DNA of 6,920 bases from an uncultured Oscillospiraceae bacterium (GCA_904502045.1 CAJGEB010000051.1:1-6920), one strand, 5' to 3'; positions 1 to 5,729 are shown, counted from the stretch's first letter. Notes: generated by a model from the letters alone, not told the origin. Numbers and translations are program-made.

Positions 1-16
1 AATTTTTGCAGTGGGA

Positions 17-1675
17 TTATGCCGCGTATTTTTTCTTTGTGTACATCTTGATAACAAAGAGAGTAGCAATCGTCAGGACTATTCCGAGAGGTAAGCAGAT
101 GAAGACGTTCTGGACGAATCCTGCGATAGCGAACATTACGAAGGAAATAGCAGCAACCGTAATCGCGTAGGGCATCTGAGTCGATACGTGATTGAGGTGG
201 TTACACTGGCCGCCTGCAGAGGACATGATAGTCGTATCGGAAATGGGTGAGCAGTGGTCGCCGCAAACAGCACCTGCAAGGCAAGCGGACATACCGATGA
301 TGAGAAGCTCGGAACCGGCGGGGAATATCGCTGTAACGATGGGAATGAGAATTCCGAAGGTTCCCCAAGAAGTGCCGGTAGCGAAGGAAAGCACACACGC
401 TACGAGGAATATGATGGCGGGGAGGAAGGAACCGAGAGTTGCTGCCTGTCCTGCCATAAGATCGCCGACGAAGTATTTTGCTCCGAGAACTGCGGTCATA
501 TTCTTAAGCGCGGTAGCAAAGGTGAGGATCAATATTGCGGGAACCATAGCTATGAAGCCTTGAGGAACGCATTCCATTGACTCCTTGAAGGAGATAACCT
601 TGCGGAAAAGCATATAGATGATAATGAGTATCAGAGCGATCAGACAGCCCCAAGGAAGTCCGACAGTAGCATCTGTGTTAGCAAAAGCATCAATGAAGTT
701 AGCGCCGTCAAGGATTCCGCCGACATATACAAGACCGAATACACAGCATACGATAAGGAGTACTACCGGTATTATAAGGTCGATCACGCGGCCCCTTGTG
801 GAGGGAACAACTTCAGCGGATTCATTCTTTTCACCGCTTGTATAGAGATCGCCTTTTTCTATTGCATTGAGCTCATGCATCCTCATGGAACCGTAATCAA
901 AGCTCATAATAGAGATAGCTACGACGAAAACGAGTGTGAGAATGGAGTAGAAGTTGTAGGGGATAGCGCTGATGAAGAGGGAGAGTCCCTGACCTTCTTC
1001 GGCGTAGTTGGATACTGCAGCTGCCCAGCTTGAAATAGGAGCTATCATACATATAGGAGCAGCGGTAGCATCAATGATGTAAGCGAGCTTTGAGCGGGAG
1101 ATGCGCTTGCTGTCGGTAACGGGACGCATTACCGAGCCGACGGTCAGACAGTTGAAGTAGTCATCAACGAAGATGAGAACTCCGAGCAGGAAGGTAGCAA
1201 GCATAGCGCCTACACGGGATTTAATATGCGTTTTTGCCCAATTACCGAACGCTGCGGAACCGCCTGCTTTATTTATCAAAGCAACGATAACACCGAGTTC
1301 AACAAGGAAAATAAAGATACCGGCGCTTCCTGATACGGCAGAGATGATACCGTCGTTGATTATTCCGTCAAAGGTACCTGTGAAAGAGAAGTCGGAATAA
1401 AGCAGACCGCCTGAAAGGATACCGATAAAGAGCGAGCTGTATACCTCTTTTGTGATGAGAGCAAGTCCTATCGCGATGAAGGGAGGCAGGAGTGCCCAAA
1501 GGGTTCCGCGGACTACCTCTTCGCCGCCGCAGGTCTCACAGACGGAACCGTCCAAGGTGGGACAATCGGGGCAGGCAACCGTTCCGTTTGCGCCGCCGGT
1601 AACCTTAGCTACGACCAAAAGTGCCAAAATGATAACAGCAGCGATAACAAGAGTAATTTTCTTTGAATTTGACAT
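17..1675 (-). CDS. nhaC: NhaC-family Na+/H+ antiporter
   Basis: A 552-residue polytopic inner-membrane protein that would exchange Na+ for H+ to maintain pH and sodium balance. Hydrophobic segments run through most of its length. Family-typical stretches are VDDYFNCLTVGS (about residues 170-181, with paired Asp171-Asp172), TGTSWGTFGILIPI, and GDHCSPISDTTIMSS (about 472-486). The start is ATG at 1675, preceded by AAGGAGG eight or so bases upstream; the reading frame stays open to 1828, but that extension has no ribosome site and a poor composition. Residues 7-23 form a first helix after a Lys-Lys N-terminus. They are followed by C35-x2-C38-x7-C46-x2-C49, a zinc-knuckle-like motif I do not associate with NhaC. 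A hydrophilic loop lies near residues 255-295. The gene stands alone with its own promoter. The ion specificity cannot be read from sequence; NhaC relatives also include malate/lactate exchangers. Confidence 0.9.
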   Translation of the reverse strand: MSNSKKITLVIAAVIILALLVVAKVTGGANGTVACPDCPTLDGSVCETCGGEEVVRGTLWALLPPFIAIGLALITKEVYSSLFIGILSGGLLYSDFSFTGTFDGIINDGIISAVSGSAGIFIFLVELGVIVALINKAGGSAAFGNWAKTHIKSRVGAMLATFLLGVLIFVDDYFNCLTVGSVMRPVTDSKRISRSKLAYIIDATAAPICMIAPISSWAAAVSNYAEEGQGLSLFISAIPYNFYSILTLVFVVAISIMSFDYGSMRMHELNAIEKGDLYTSGEKNESAEVVPSTRGRVIDLIIPVVLLIVCCVFGLVYVGGILDGANFIDAFANTDATVGLPWGCLIALILIIIYMLFRKVISFKESMECVPQGFIAMVPAILILTFATALKNMTAVLGAKYFVGDLMAGQAATLGSFLPAIIFLVACVLSFATGTSWGTFGILIPIVTAIFPAGSELLIIGMSACLAGAVCGDHCSPISDTTIMSSAGGQCNHLNHVSTQMPYAITVAAISFVMFAIAGFVQNVFICLPLGIVLTIATLFVIKMYTKKKYAA

Positions 1676-1739
1676 AGTATTCCTCCTTAAAATAAAAAAT
1701 AGACAATATTCCGAAACAAAGTCGTAATTATTTAGACAC

Positions 1740-1768
1740 AATATAACATATTTCGACAAAAGATTCAA
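1740..1768 (-). promoter_or_regulatory. Promoter of the NhaC gene
   Basis: Read on the minus strand, TTGAAT (1763-1768) is followed after exactly 17 bases by TATATT (1740-1745). A TGT directly before the -10 makes it an extended -10. Transcription would start near 1733, giving a leader of about 57 bases before the ATG at 1675. The match is good, but it is a prediction from sequence only. Confidence 0.65.
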
Positions 1769-1771
1769 TAG

Positions 1772-1807
1772 AAAAATAAAAAAATCGGCGGTTTTCACCG
1801 TCGATTT
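1772..1807 (-). terminator. Intrinsic terminator, minus strand
   Basis: AAATCGGCGG (1782-1791) and CCGTCGATTT (1798-1807) form a 10-bp stem with one G-U pair and a six-base loop. On the minus strand the stem is followed by a T-rich run of about 13 bases (1772-1784). It lies upstream of the antiporter promoter and downstream of the antisense strand of trx. It therefore cannot end the antiporter transcript. It would instead stop transcripts arriving from the VOC/Crp operon after they cross trx in antisense. The T-run is absent on the plus strand. Confidence 0.7.
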
Positions 1808-1814
1808 AAAGAAA

Positions 1815-1829
1815 TGTGATTTTGTCACA
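1815..1829. promoter_or_regulatory. Candidate Crp/Fnr-family operator before trx
   Basis: TGTGATTTTGTCACA is a perfect TGTGA/TCACA inverted repeat with a five-base spacer. Its arms equal the CRP consensus half-sites, but CRP-family sites usually have a six-base spacer. Its centre (1822) lies about 41 bases before the predicted trx start point, the class II activator position. A Crp/Fnr-family gene lies 0.4 kb away. That this gene's product binds here is inference. Confidence 0.5.
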
Positions 1830-1850
1830 GAAAAATACTTAAAAACGGGC

Positions 1851-1856
1851 TATACT
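1851..1856 (+). promoter_or_regulatory. -10 box of the trx promoter, no -35 box
   Basis: TATACT is a five-of-six match to the -10 consensus and would place the transcript start near 1863, 26 bases before the trx ATG. Bases 16 to 18 upstream of it (about 1827-1834) read acagaaaa and resemble no -35 box, and no TGn extension is present. A promoter of this shape normally needs an activator, which fits the inverted repeat centred at 1822. Confidence 0.55.
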
Positions 1857-1888
1857 AAAGACACAACAAAAGAAAGGAAGTGCAAACT

Positions 1889-2197
1889 ATGTCAGTAGTA
1901 AAGATTAATAAAGAAAATTTCGATGAAATAAAAAACGGCGAGAAGAAGGTATTGCTTGATTTCTACGCCGATTGGTGCGGACCCTGCAGAATGGTATCTC
2001 CTATCGTGGATCAGATAGCAGAGGAAAATCCGCAGTATGTCGTGGGAAAGGTCAACGTAGATGCGGAGCCCGAACTTGCGCAAAAATTCGGAGTAATGAG
2101 CATACCCACCCTCGTTGTACTCAAGGGCGGAGAGGTAGTAAACAGGGCGCTCGGTGCAAGACCTAAGGCTCAGATACTTCAGATGTTAGAGGGTTAA
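1889..2197 (+). CDS. trxA: Thioredoxin
   Basis: A 102-residue cytoplasmic disulfide reductase of normal thioredoxin length. The active site is W29-C30-G31-P32-C33, and the cis-proline opposite it is P73 in SIPT. D24 matches the buried acid of E. coli thioredoxin. It passes electrons from a thioredoxin reductase, not seen here, to targets such as the Bcp peroxidase encoded 2 kb downstream. The ATG at 1889 is chosen because AAAGGAAG (1873-1880) lies eight bases before it; an in-frame GTG at 1880 overlaps that ribosome site. Its last 12 bases overlap the 3' end of the convergent Crp/Fnr gene. The promoter looks activator-dependent. No strong terminator follows on the plus strand. Confidence 0.95.
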   Translation: MSVVKINKENFDEIKNGEKKVLLDFYADWCGPCRMVSPIVDQIAEENPQYVVGKVNVDAEPELAQKFGVMSIPTLVVLKGGEVVNRALGARPKAQILQMLEG

Positions 2198-2860
2198 TTT
2201 TCTCAGTCGCTTTAAGTCGAGGAGCTTGACTCCTTTTCGGGACAGCTCAACTATTCCTTCATTTGCAAAATATTTCAGCATTCTTGAAACGACCTCGCGG
2301 GCGGATCCGATATATTTCGCGATCTGCTCGTGGGTGAGTAAGATGGTGTCGGAGCCGAGCCTGGAGCACTCATCCGAGAGAAAGATAGCAAGACGCTTGT
2401 CCATACTCATAAAAAGTATCTGCTGCATTACCCACATTACGTCTGAAAAACGGGTGAGTGCAAGTTCAAGAGAAAATATTTTAACCTCAGAGTTACGATC
2501 CGAAACAGAGGCAAAAGCGTGTCCGTTTATTACGTAGCACTCGCTGGTTTCCTCGGCGTCTATGAAAACGTCAAAGGTAATACTCTGCAAAACGCAGGAA
2601 GCTGCCAGCATACACATATCTCCCGCGTGCAGACGGTAGAGGGTGATATCCTTGCCGTCGTCAGACATAATGTAAACGCGCAGGCAACCCGACCTTACGA
2701 TAAATACTCCCGAACACTCGTTTCCGTCGTGGATATTTGCTCCTTTTGGGTAGCTGAAGGCAAAGGAGTTTTGGCAAAGATAGTCCCTGTCGGAATCCGA
2801 AATATTATTCCAAAAAGGAAAAATTTCGCTGTAAATAGGCTCAAACATACTTCTTGCCAT
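2186..2860 (-). CDS. Crp/Fnr-family transcription regulator
   Basis: A 224-residue protein with an N-terminal cyclic-nucleotide-binding-like beta-barrel (about 14-115), a dimer helix (about 125-155) and a C-terminal winged helix (about 170-216). The recognition helix G-S-A-R188-E189-V-V-S192-R193 lines up with CRP R180-E181-x-x-x-R185, the residues that read TGTGA half-sites. It is cysteine-rich (C29, C49, C59, C83, C89, C108, C165) but lacks the clustered N-terminal cysteines of FNR, so a 4Fe-4S FNR mechanism is not supported. The CRP cAMP-contact motif is not evident, and the ligand is unknown. AAGGAG nine bases before the ATG at 2860 supports this start. It is the second gene after the VOC gene (14-bp gap). 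A role in controlling trx or the nearby stress genes is inference. Confidence 0.88.
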   Translation of the reverse strand: MARSMFEPIYSEIFPFWNNISDSDRDYLCQNSFAFSYPKGANIHDGNECSGVFIVRSGCLRVYIMSDDGKDITLYRLHAGDMCMLAASCVLQSITFDVFIDAEETSECYVINGHAFASVSDRNSEVKIFSLELALTRFSDVMWVMQQILFMSMDKRLAIFLSDECSRLGSDTILLTHEQIAKYIGSAREVVSRMLKYFANEGIVELSRKGVKLLDLKRLRKLTL

Positions 2861-2874
2861 TTCGAAGGACTCCT

Positions 2875-3237
2875 TTAGTCAAGCTGCTTGAATTCGATGG
2901 AAACTCTGTCGGGATCGTACACATAAAAGTAATGCAGTGAAGGGTCGGGGCTGCGTATCTCAGAGGGATTGAGTCCCATTTCGGTAGCCTTACGGTGCAT
3001 CCCTTCTACGTCATCCGTACGGAAGCATATTGTAATACCCTTCGTTTCGGCAGTAAAGGGAGCATCGTAGCTCACAATCTCTATTTGTGTATCCTCGGCG
3101 TTATCTGCAAGAAATGCGAGGGTATGCTTTCCGGGGACATCTTCATAGCGGTTTACATTGAGTCCCACAAATTCGGTGTAAAATTTCAAGGATCTTTCAA
3201 AGTCCTTGGTTATGATGGTAAGATGATAAAAATGCAT
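2875..3237 (-). CDS. VOC-superfamily protein (glyoxalase I-like fold)
   Basis: A 120-residue single-domain vicinal-oxygen-chelate protein built of two beta-alpha-beta-beta-beta modules. The first contains YHLTIITKD and FYTEFVGL, and the second ends in DPDRVSIEFKQLD. Metal-ligand candidates are H5, E53 and E115. The usual His in the G-H-I-A motif of module two is absent: the segment reads KGITICFRTDD. It is therefore probably not a classical GloA lactoylglutathione lyase, and the substrate is unknown. The start is ATG at 3237 with AAAGGA about 12 bases upstream. The stop codon TAA (2875-2877) runs into the ribosome site of the Crp/Fnr gene, so the two are likely co-transcribed and translationally coupled. 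It shares its promoter region with the divergent dfx gene. Confidence 0.82.
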   Translation of the reverse strand: MHFYHLTIITKDFERSLKFYTEFVGLNVNRYEDVPGKHTLAFLADNAEDTQIEIVSYDAPFTAETKGITICFRTDDVEGMHRKATEMGLNPSEIRSPDPSLHYFYVYDPDRVSIEFKQLD

Positions 3238-3275
3238 ATCAAACAGTCCTTTCGCAAAAATTGAAATACTCGCAA

Positions 3276-3304
3276 TTGACGAATTTTATTTATAATGGTA
3301 TTAT
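3276..3304 (+). promoter_or_regulatory. Promoter of the dfx operon
   Basis: TTGACG (3276-3281), a 17-base spacer, then TATTAT (3299-3304) with TGG directly before it (extended -10). The transcript would start near 3311, leaving a leader of about 47 bases. The -10 occupies the same base pairs as the -10 of the opposite-strand VOC promoter. Confidence 0.65.
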
Positions 3305-3328
3305 ACTATCGTTAGGAAGATATGTAAA
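3300..3328 (-). promoter_or_regulatory. Promoter of the VOC-Crp/Fnr operon
   Basis: Read on the minus strand, TTTACA (complement of 3323-3328) is followed after 17 bases by a consensus TATAAT (complement of 3300-3305). The transcript would start near 3293, about 55 bases before the VOC ATG. It overlaps the dfx promoter across the whole -10 region. Confidence 0.65.
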
Positions 3329-3357
3329 TATTATATTTTAAACAGGAGGAGAAGATT

Positions 3358-3735
3358 ATGGAAAACAGATTTTATATTTGTGAGCATTGCGGTAATCTTA
3401 TAGGAATGATACACGATGCAGGAGTTCCGATGATGTGCTGCGGTCAGAAAATGACTAAGCTTGAGGCGGGAACTGTAGAAGCGAGCAAGGAAAAGCATAT
3501 TCCTGCAGTAAGTGTCGAGGGAAATAGTGTTAAGGTCGAGGTCGGAGCGGTAGCGCATCCGATGGCAGAGGAGCACAGTATTCTTTGGGTATATCTGCAG
3601 ACCGATCGCGGCGGACAGAGAAAAAATCTTAAGGTCGGAGATGCTCCGGCGGTAAATTTTGCTCTTGCCGATGAAAAGCCGGTAGCGGTTTACGCTTACT
3701 GCAATCTCCACGGACTTTGGAAAACAGACATATAA
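3358..3735 (+). CDS. dfx: Desulfoferrodoxin (two-centre superoxide reductase)
   Basis: A 125-residue cytoplasmic non-haem iron protein that reduces superoxide to H2O2 without releasing O2, the usual strategy in anaerobes. The N-terminal desulforedoxin domain binds Fe centre I through C8-x2-C11-x15-C27-C28. The C-terminal neelaredoxin-like domain holds the catalytic Fe centre II, with ligands H47, H67, H73, C115 and H118 and the conserved E45-K46 pair. This set matches Desulfovibrio Dfx with a small numbering shift. All ligands are present, so the protein looks intact. A strong CAGGAGGAG site seven or so bases before the ATG sets the start. The ferritin gene follows after 13 bp, and its ribosome site overlaps the dfx stop codon. 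The electron donor (rubredoxin in other species) is not encoded here. Confidence 0.96.
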   Translation: MENRFYICEHCGNLIGMIHDAGVPMMCCGQKMTKLEAGTVEASKEKHIPAVSVEGNSVKVEVGAVAHPMAEEHSILWVYLQTDRGGQRKNLKVGDAPAVNFALADEKPVAVYAYCNLHGLWKTDI

Positions 3736-3748
3736 GGAGGACATAACA

Positions 3749-4258
3749 ATGAATGCAAAAGTACATGAGCTGCTTAATCAGCAGATAAATAAAGAGTTTT
3801 ATTCCGCGTACCTTTACCTTGATTTTGCAAACTACTTCAAGGCGCAGAGTCTTGACGGATTTGCAAATTGGTATATGATTCAGGCGCAGGAGGAAAGAGA
3901 TCACGCGATGTTGTTCTATACCTATCTGCAGAATGAAAATCAGATAGTAACACTTGATGCGATAGCAAAGCCCGATAAGGTCTTTAACTGCCACATGGAC
4001 GTTCTCAAGGCGGGACTTGAGCATGAGCAGTATGTTACATCGCTCATAAATGAAATATACGGTGCGGCGTACGACGTGAGAGATTTCCGTACTATGCAGT
4101 TCCTTGACTGGTTCGTTAAGGAGCAGGGCGAAGAGGAGACCAATGCACACGATATGATCGCTAAAATGGAGCTGTTCGGTTCGGATCCCAAGAGCCTTTA
4201 CATGCTCAATCAGGAGCTTGCGGCAAGAGTATATACCGCTCCGTCGCTGGTGCTGTAA
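3749..4258 (+). CDS. ftnA: Bacterial non-haem ferritin
   Basis: A 169-residue four-helix-bundle protein that oxidises Fe(II) and stores it as a ferric core inside a 24-subunit shell. The ferroxidase residues are E16, E49, H52, E93 and Q126, and the third-site residues are E48, E125, E128 and E129. All sit one position before their E. coli FtnA equivalents, and the conserved Y23 is also present. No haem-binding bacterioferritin Met is needed for this call, and the helix order fits FtnA rather than Dps. The start is ATG at 3749 behind AAGGAGG (3734-3740). It lies in an operon with dfx, which fits a joint role: one removes superoxide, the other sequesters the iron that would react with the H2O2 product. 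An 11-bp hairpin follows the gene. Confidence 0.95.
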   Translation: MNAKVHELLNQQINKEFYSAYLYLDFANYFKAQSLDGFANWYMIQAQEERDHAMLFYTYLQNENQIVTLDAIAKPDKVFNCHMDVLKAGLEHEQYVTSLINEIYGAAYDVRDFRTMQFLDWFVKEQGEEETNAHDMIAKMELFGSDPKSLYMLNQELAARVYTAPSLVL

Positions 4259-4263
4259 TGAAT

Positions 4264-4297
4264 TGCCGCTCTCGTTTTACGGGGGCGGTATTTTAAT
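4264..4297 (+). terminator. Hairpin between ferritin and bcp, partial terminator
   Basis: TGCCGCTCTCG (4264-4274) and CGGGGGCGGTA (4280-4290) pair over 11 bp, with three G-U wobbles and a TTTTA loop. TTTTAATT follows. The U-run is short and interrupted, so termination is likely partial. I see no promoter between it and bcp, so bcp probably depends on read-through. Confidence 0.5.
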
Positions 4298-4314
4298 TAA
4301 AAGGAGAGAGAAAG

Positions 4315-4767
4315 ATGTTAAAAGTCGGAGATAAGGCGCCGAATTTTGCGCTTAATGATAAAGAGGGCAATAAAAGGGAGCTTTCGGAATTTTTGGGTAA
4401 AAAGGTAGTTGTGTATTTTTATCCCAAGGATAATACTCCGGGCTGTACCCGTCAGGCGTGCGCTTTTGCAGAGAGCTACAAAGAGTTCAAAGAAAAGGGA
4501 GTCGAGGTTATCGGAATAAGCAAGGACAGTGCAGCTTCACACGCTAAATTTGCAGAGAAGTATGAGCTGCCGTTTGTACTGCTTTCCGACCCTGAGCTTG
4601 AGGCGATAAAGGCGTACGACGTGTGGCAGGAAAAGAAGATGTGCGGAAAGGTGAGTATGGGAGTCGTGCGCACGACATTTATTATTGATGAAAAGGGAAA
4701 TATAGAAAAGGTAATGCCGAAAGTAAAGCCTGATACCAACGCGGCGGAGATTTTGGCGGAGCTGTGA
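4315..4767 (+). CDS. bcp: Thiol peroxidase Bcp/PrxQ
   Basis: A 150-residue peroxiredoxin that reduces H2O2 and organic hydroperoxides and is normally recycled by thioredoxin. The active-site segment is FYPKDNTPGCTRQAC: the peroxidatic cysteine is C44 and the resolving cysteine C49 lies five residues later, the atypical two-Cys PrxQ arrangement. T41 and P42 complete the PxxxT/SxxC environment. A third cysteine, C109, has no obvious role. The length is normal for Bcp. AAGGAG (4301-4306) lies eight bases before the ATG. It follows dfx and ferritin and would remove the H2O2 that Dfx generates, with trx upstream as a plausible electron source. Confidence 0.95.
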   Translation: MLKVGDKAPNFALNDKEGNKRELSEFLGKKVVVYFYPKDNTPGCTRQACAFAESYKEFKEKGVEVIGISKDSAASHAKFAEKYELPFVLLSDPELEAIKAYDVWQEKKMCGKVSMGVVRTTFIIDEKGNIEKVMPKVKPDTNAAEILAEL

Positions 4768-4774
4768 AAATATT

Positions 4775-4806
4775 CGGCGAGGAGAAATTCCTTGCCGTTA
4801 TTTGTT
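4775..4806 (+). terminator. Intrinsic terminator after bcp
   Basis: CGGCGAGGA (4775-4783) and TCCTTGCCG (4789-4797) form a 9-bp stem with one G-U pair and a GAAAT loop, followed by TTATTTGTT. It closes the dfx-ferritin-bcp unit. Confidence 0.7.
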
Positions 4807-4814
4807 AAAAGCAA

Positions 4815-4843
4815 TTGAATAATCGGGGCGGATGGTGTATACT
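4815..4843 (+). promoter_or_regulatory. Promoter of the histidine phosphatase gene
   Basis: TTGAAT (4815-4820) is separated by 17 bases from TATACT (4838-4843). The predicted start near 4850 gives a leader of about 20 bases that contains the AAGGAG ribosome site at 4857-4862. Confidence 0.6.
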
Positions 4844-4870
4844 GCTTGTGGATAAAAAGGAGTGCTTGAT

Positions 4871-5518
4871 TTGGTGAAATTTGTTATAGTCAGACACGGG
4901 TACAGTGAGTTTAATAAGCAGGGGAGATTTTCGGGGCAGGCTGATATTGCGCTTGATGAGATAGGTAAAGAGCAGGCGTACTCGATAGCAAAATATGCGG
5001 CGAAAAATTTTAAGATAGACAGTATATACTCAAGCGACCTTTGCAGAGCGTACGAAACGGCAAGGCCGACTGCGGAGATGCTGGGACTTCCGATAGTAAA
5101 AGAAAAGGAGCTCAGAGAGCTGCACGTCGGCGAGTGGCAGGGTATGCTTGTGAAGGAGATAGAGAAGGAGTACCCCGAGGAGTTTGCACTTTTCAAAAAT
5201 AATGTGGGATTGGCGCGTCCGGTCGGCGGTGAAAGCTACCCTGAGCTTATGGTGCGCGCTGCAAAAATATTTGATAAGATAGCGAAAGAAAATGAGGGTA
5301 AAACGGTTTTCGTAGCAACTCACGGCGGAATAGTCAGAGCCTTAAGATGCGCGTGGGCAGGAATTACTCCTGAAGGAATCCAAGAGGTAGCACACGTAAA
5401 AAATGCATCGATAAGTGTGGCGGAATACTCCGACGGAAAAGGTGTTTTTACCGAGATAGGCTACACCGGTCACCTTGAAAATACCGAAATAAGCTCGGAA
5501 TTTAAGCAGTTTTTTTAA
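4871..5518 (+). CDS. Histidine phosphatase (phosphoglycerate mutase-like) family
   Basis: A protein of 215 residues in the branch-1 histidine phosphatase superfamily, which uses a phospho-histidine intermediate. Visible catalytic residues are R8-H9-G10 (H9 the nucleophile), R59 in SSDLCRAYETA, E83 in ELHVGEWQG (general acid) and H151 in VATHGG. The substrate is undetermined. Relatives are broad-specificity phosphatases, alpha-ribazole phosphatase (CobC) or dPGM-like enzymes, and the length favours a phosphatase over glycolytic GpmA. The frame is open from a GTG at 4862, but that codon overlaps the AAGGAG ribosome site (4857-4862). I therefore prefer TTG at 4871 (8-base spacing); GTG at 4874 (11-base spacing) is a close alternative. 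It has its own promoter and terminator, so it is monocistronic. Confidence 0.88.
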   Translation: MVKFVIVRHGYSEFNKQGRFSGQADIALDEIGKEQAYSIAKYAAKNFKIDSIYSSDLCRAYETARPTAEMLGLPIVKEKELRELHVGEWQGMLVKEIEKEYPEEFALFKNNVGLARPVGGESYPELMVRAAKIFDKIAKENEGKTVFVATHGGIVRALRCAWAGITPEGIQEVAHVKNASISVAEYSDGKGVFTEIGYTGHLENTEISSEFKQFF

Positions 5519-5560
5519 TAGTAAGGAAAAATACTGCGTTGTGTTTTTGAGGCTATCGGA

Positions 5561-5597
5561 GAAAGTCCCTTGAGTAAAAAAACGGGGGACTTTTTTG
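5561..5597 (+). terminator. Intrinsic terminator after the histidine phosphatase
   Basis: AAAGTCCC (5562-5569) pairs perfectly with GGGACTTT (5586-5593), and the tract of six T (5591-5596) completes it. The A-rich loop is long, about 16 bases. The rest of 5519-5644 holds nothing else I can recognise. Confidence 0.65.
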
Positions 5598-5644
5598 ATT
5601 TAATGCAGTAAAATTCAGAGCATAATATTTAACGTCGGGAATTA

Positions 5645-5673
5645 TTGACGGTGTAAAAGGGGTATGATATAAT
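5645..5673 (+). promoter_or_regulatory. Promoter of the SPFH gene
   Basis: TTGACG (5645-5650), 17 bases, then consensus TATAAT (5668-5673) preceded by TGA (extended -10). This is the strongest promoter match in the window. The predicted start near 5680 leaves a leader of about 50 bases. The -35 is identical to that of dfx. Confidence 0.75.
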
Positions 5674-5729
5674 TAAGAAAAGCGAATAGTTGAACTTTGC
5701 TTTTAATAAAATGATAAGGGTGATTTGAA

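Noticed and set aside
192..563. Plus-strand open frames over the antiporter gene
   Set aside because: They lie opposite a clear membrane protein and lack ribosome sites and recognisable domains. They are shadows of the minus-strand gene.
1676..1828. N-terminal extension of the antiporter reading frame
   Set aside because: It crosses the predicted promoter, the ribosome site and the terminator hairpin, and its residues do not look like a protein domain. The ATG at 1675 has an ideal AAGGAGG.
2219..2237. Small hairpin GAGGAG/CTCCTT as a trx terminator
   Set aside because: The stem is only six pairs including a wobble, with four T after the inner five pairs, and it lies inside the Crp/Fnr coding region. 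It is too weak to call.
3291..3305. PerR box before dfx
   Set aside because: The arms look right, but they are separated by three bases rather than one and fall on two -10 boxes, which explains most of the sequence. Kept only as an open observation.
3307..3322. TATC/GATA inverted repeat near the dfx start point
   Set aside because: Four-base arms eight bases apart are expected by chance in A/T-rich DNA.
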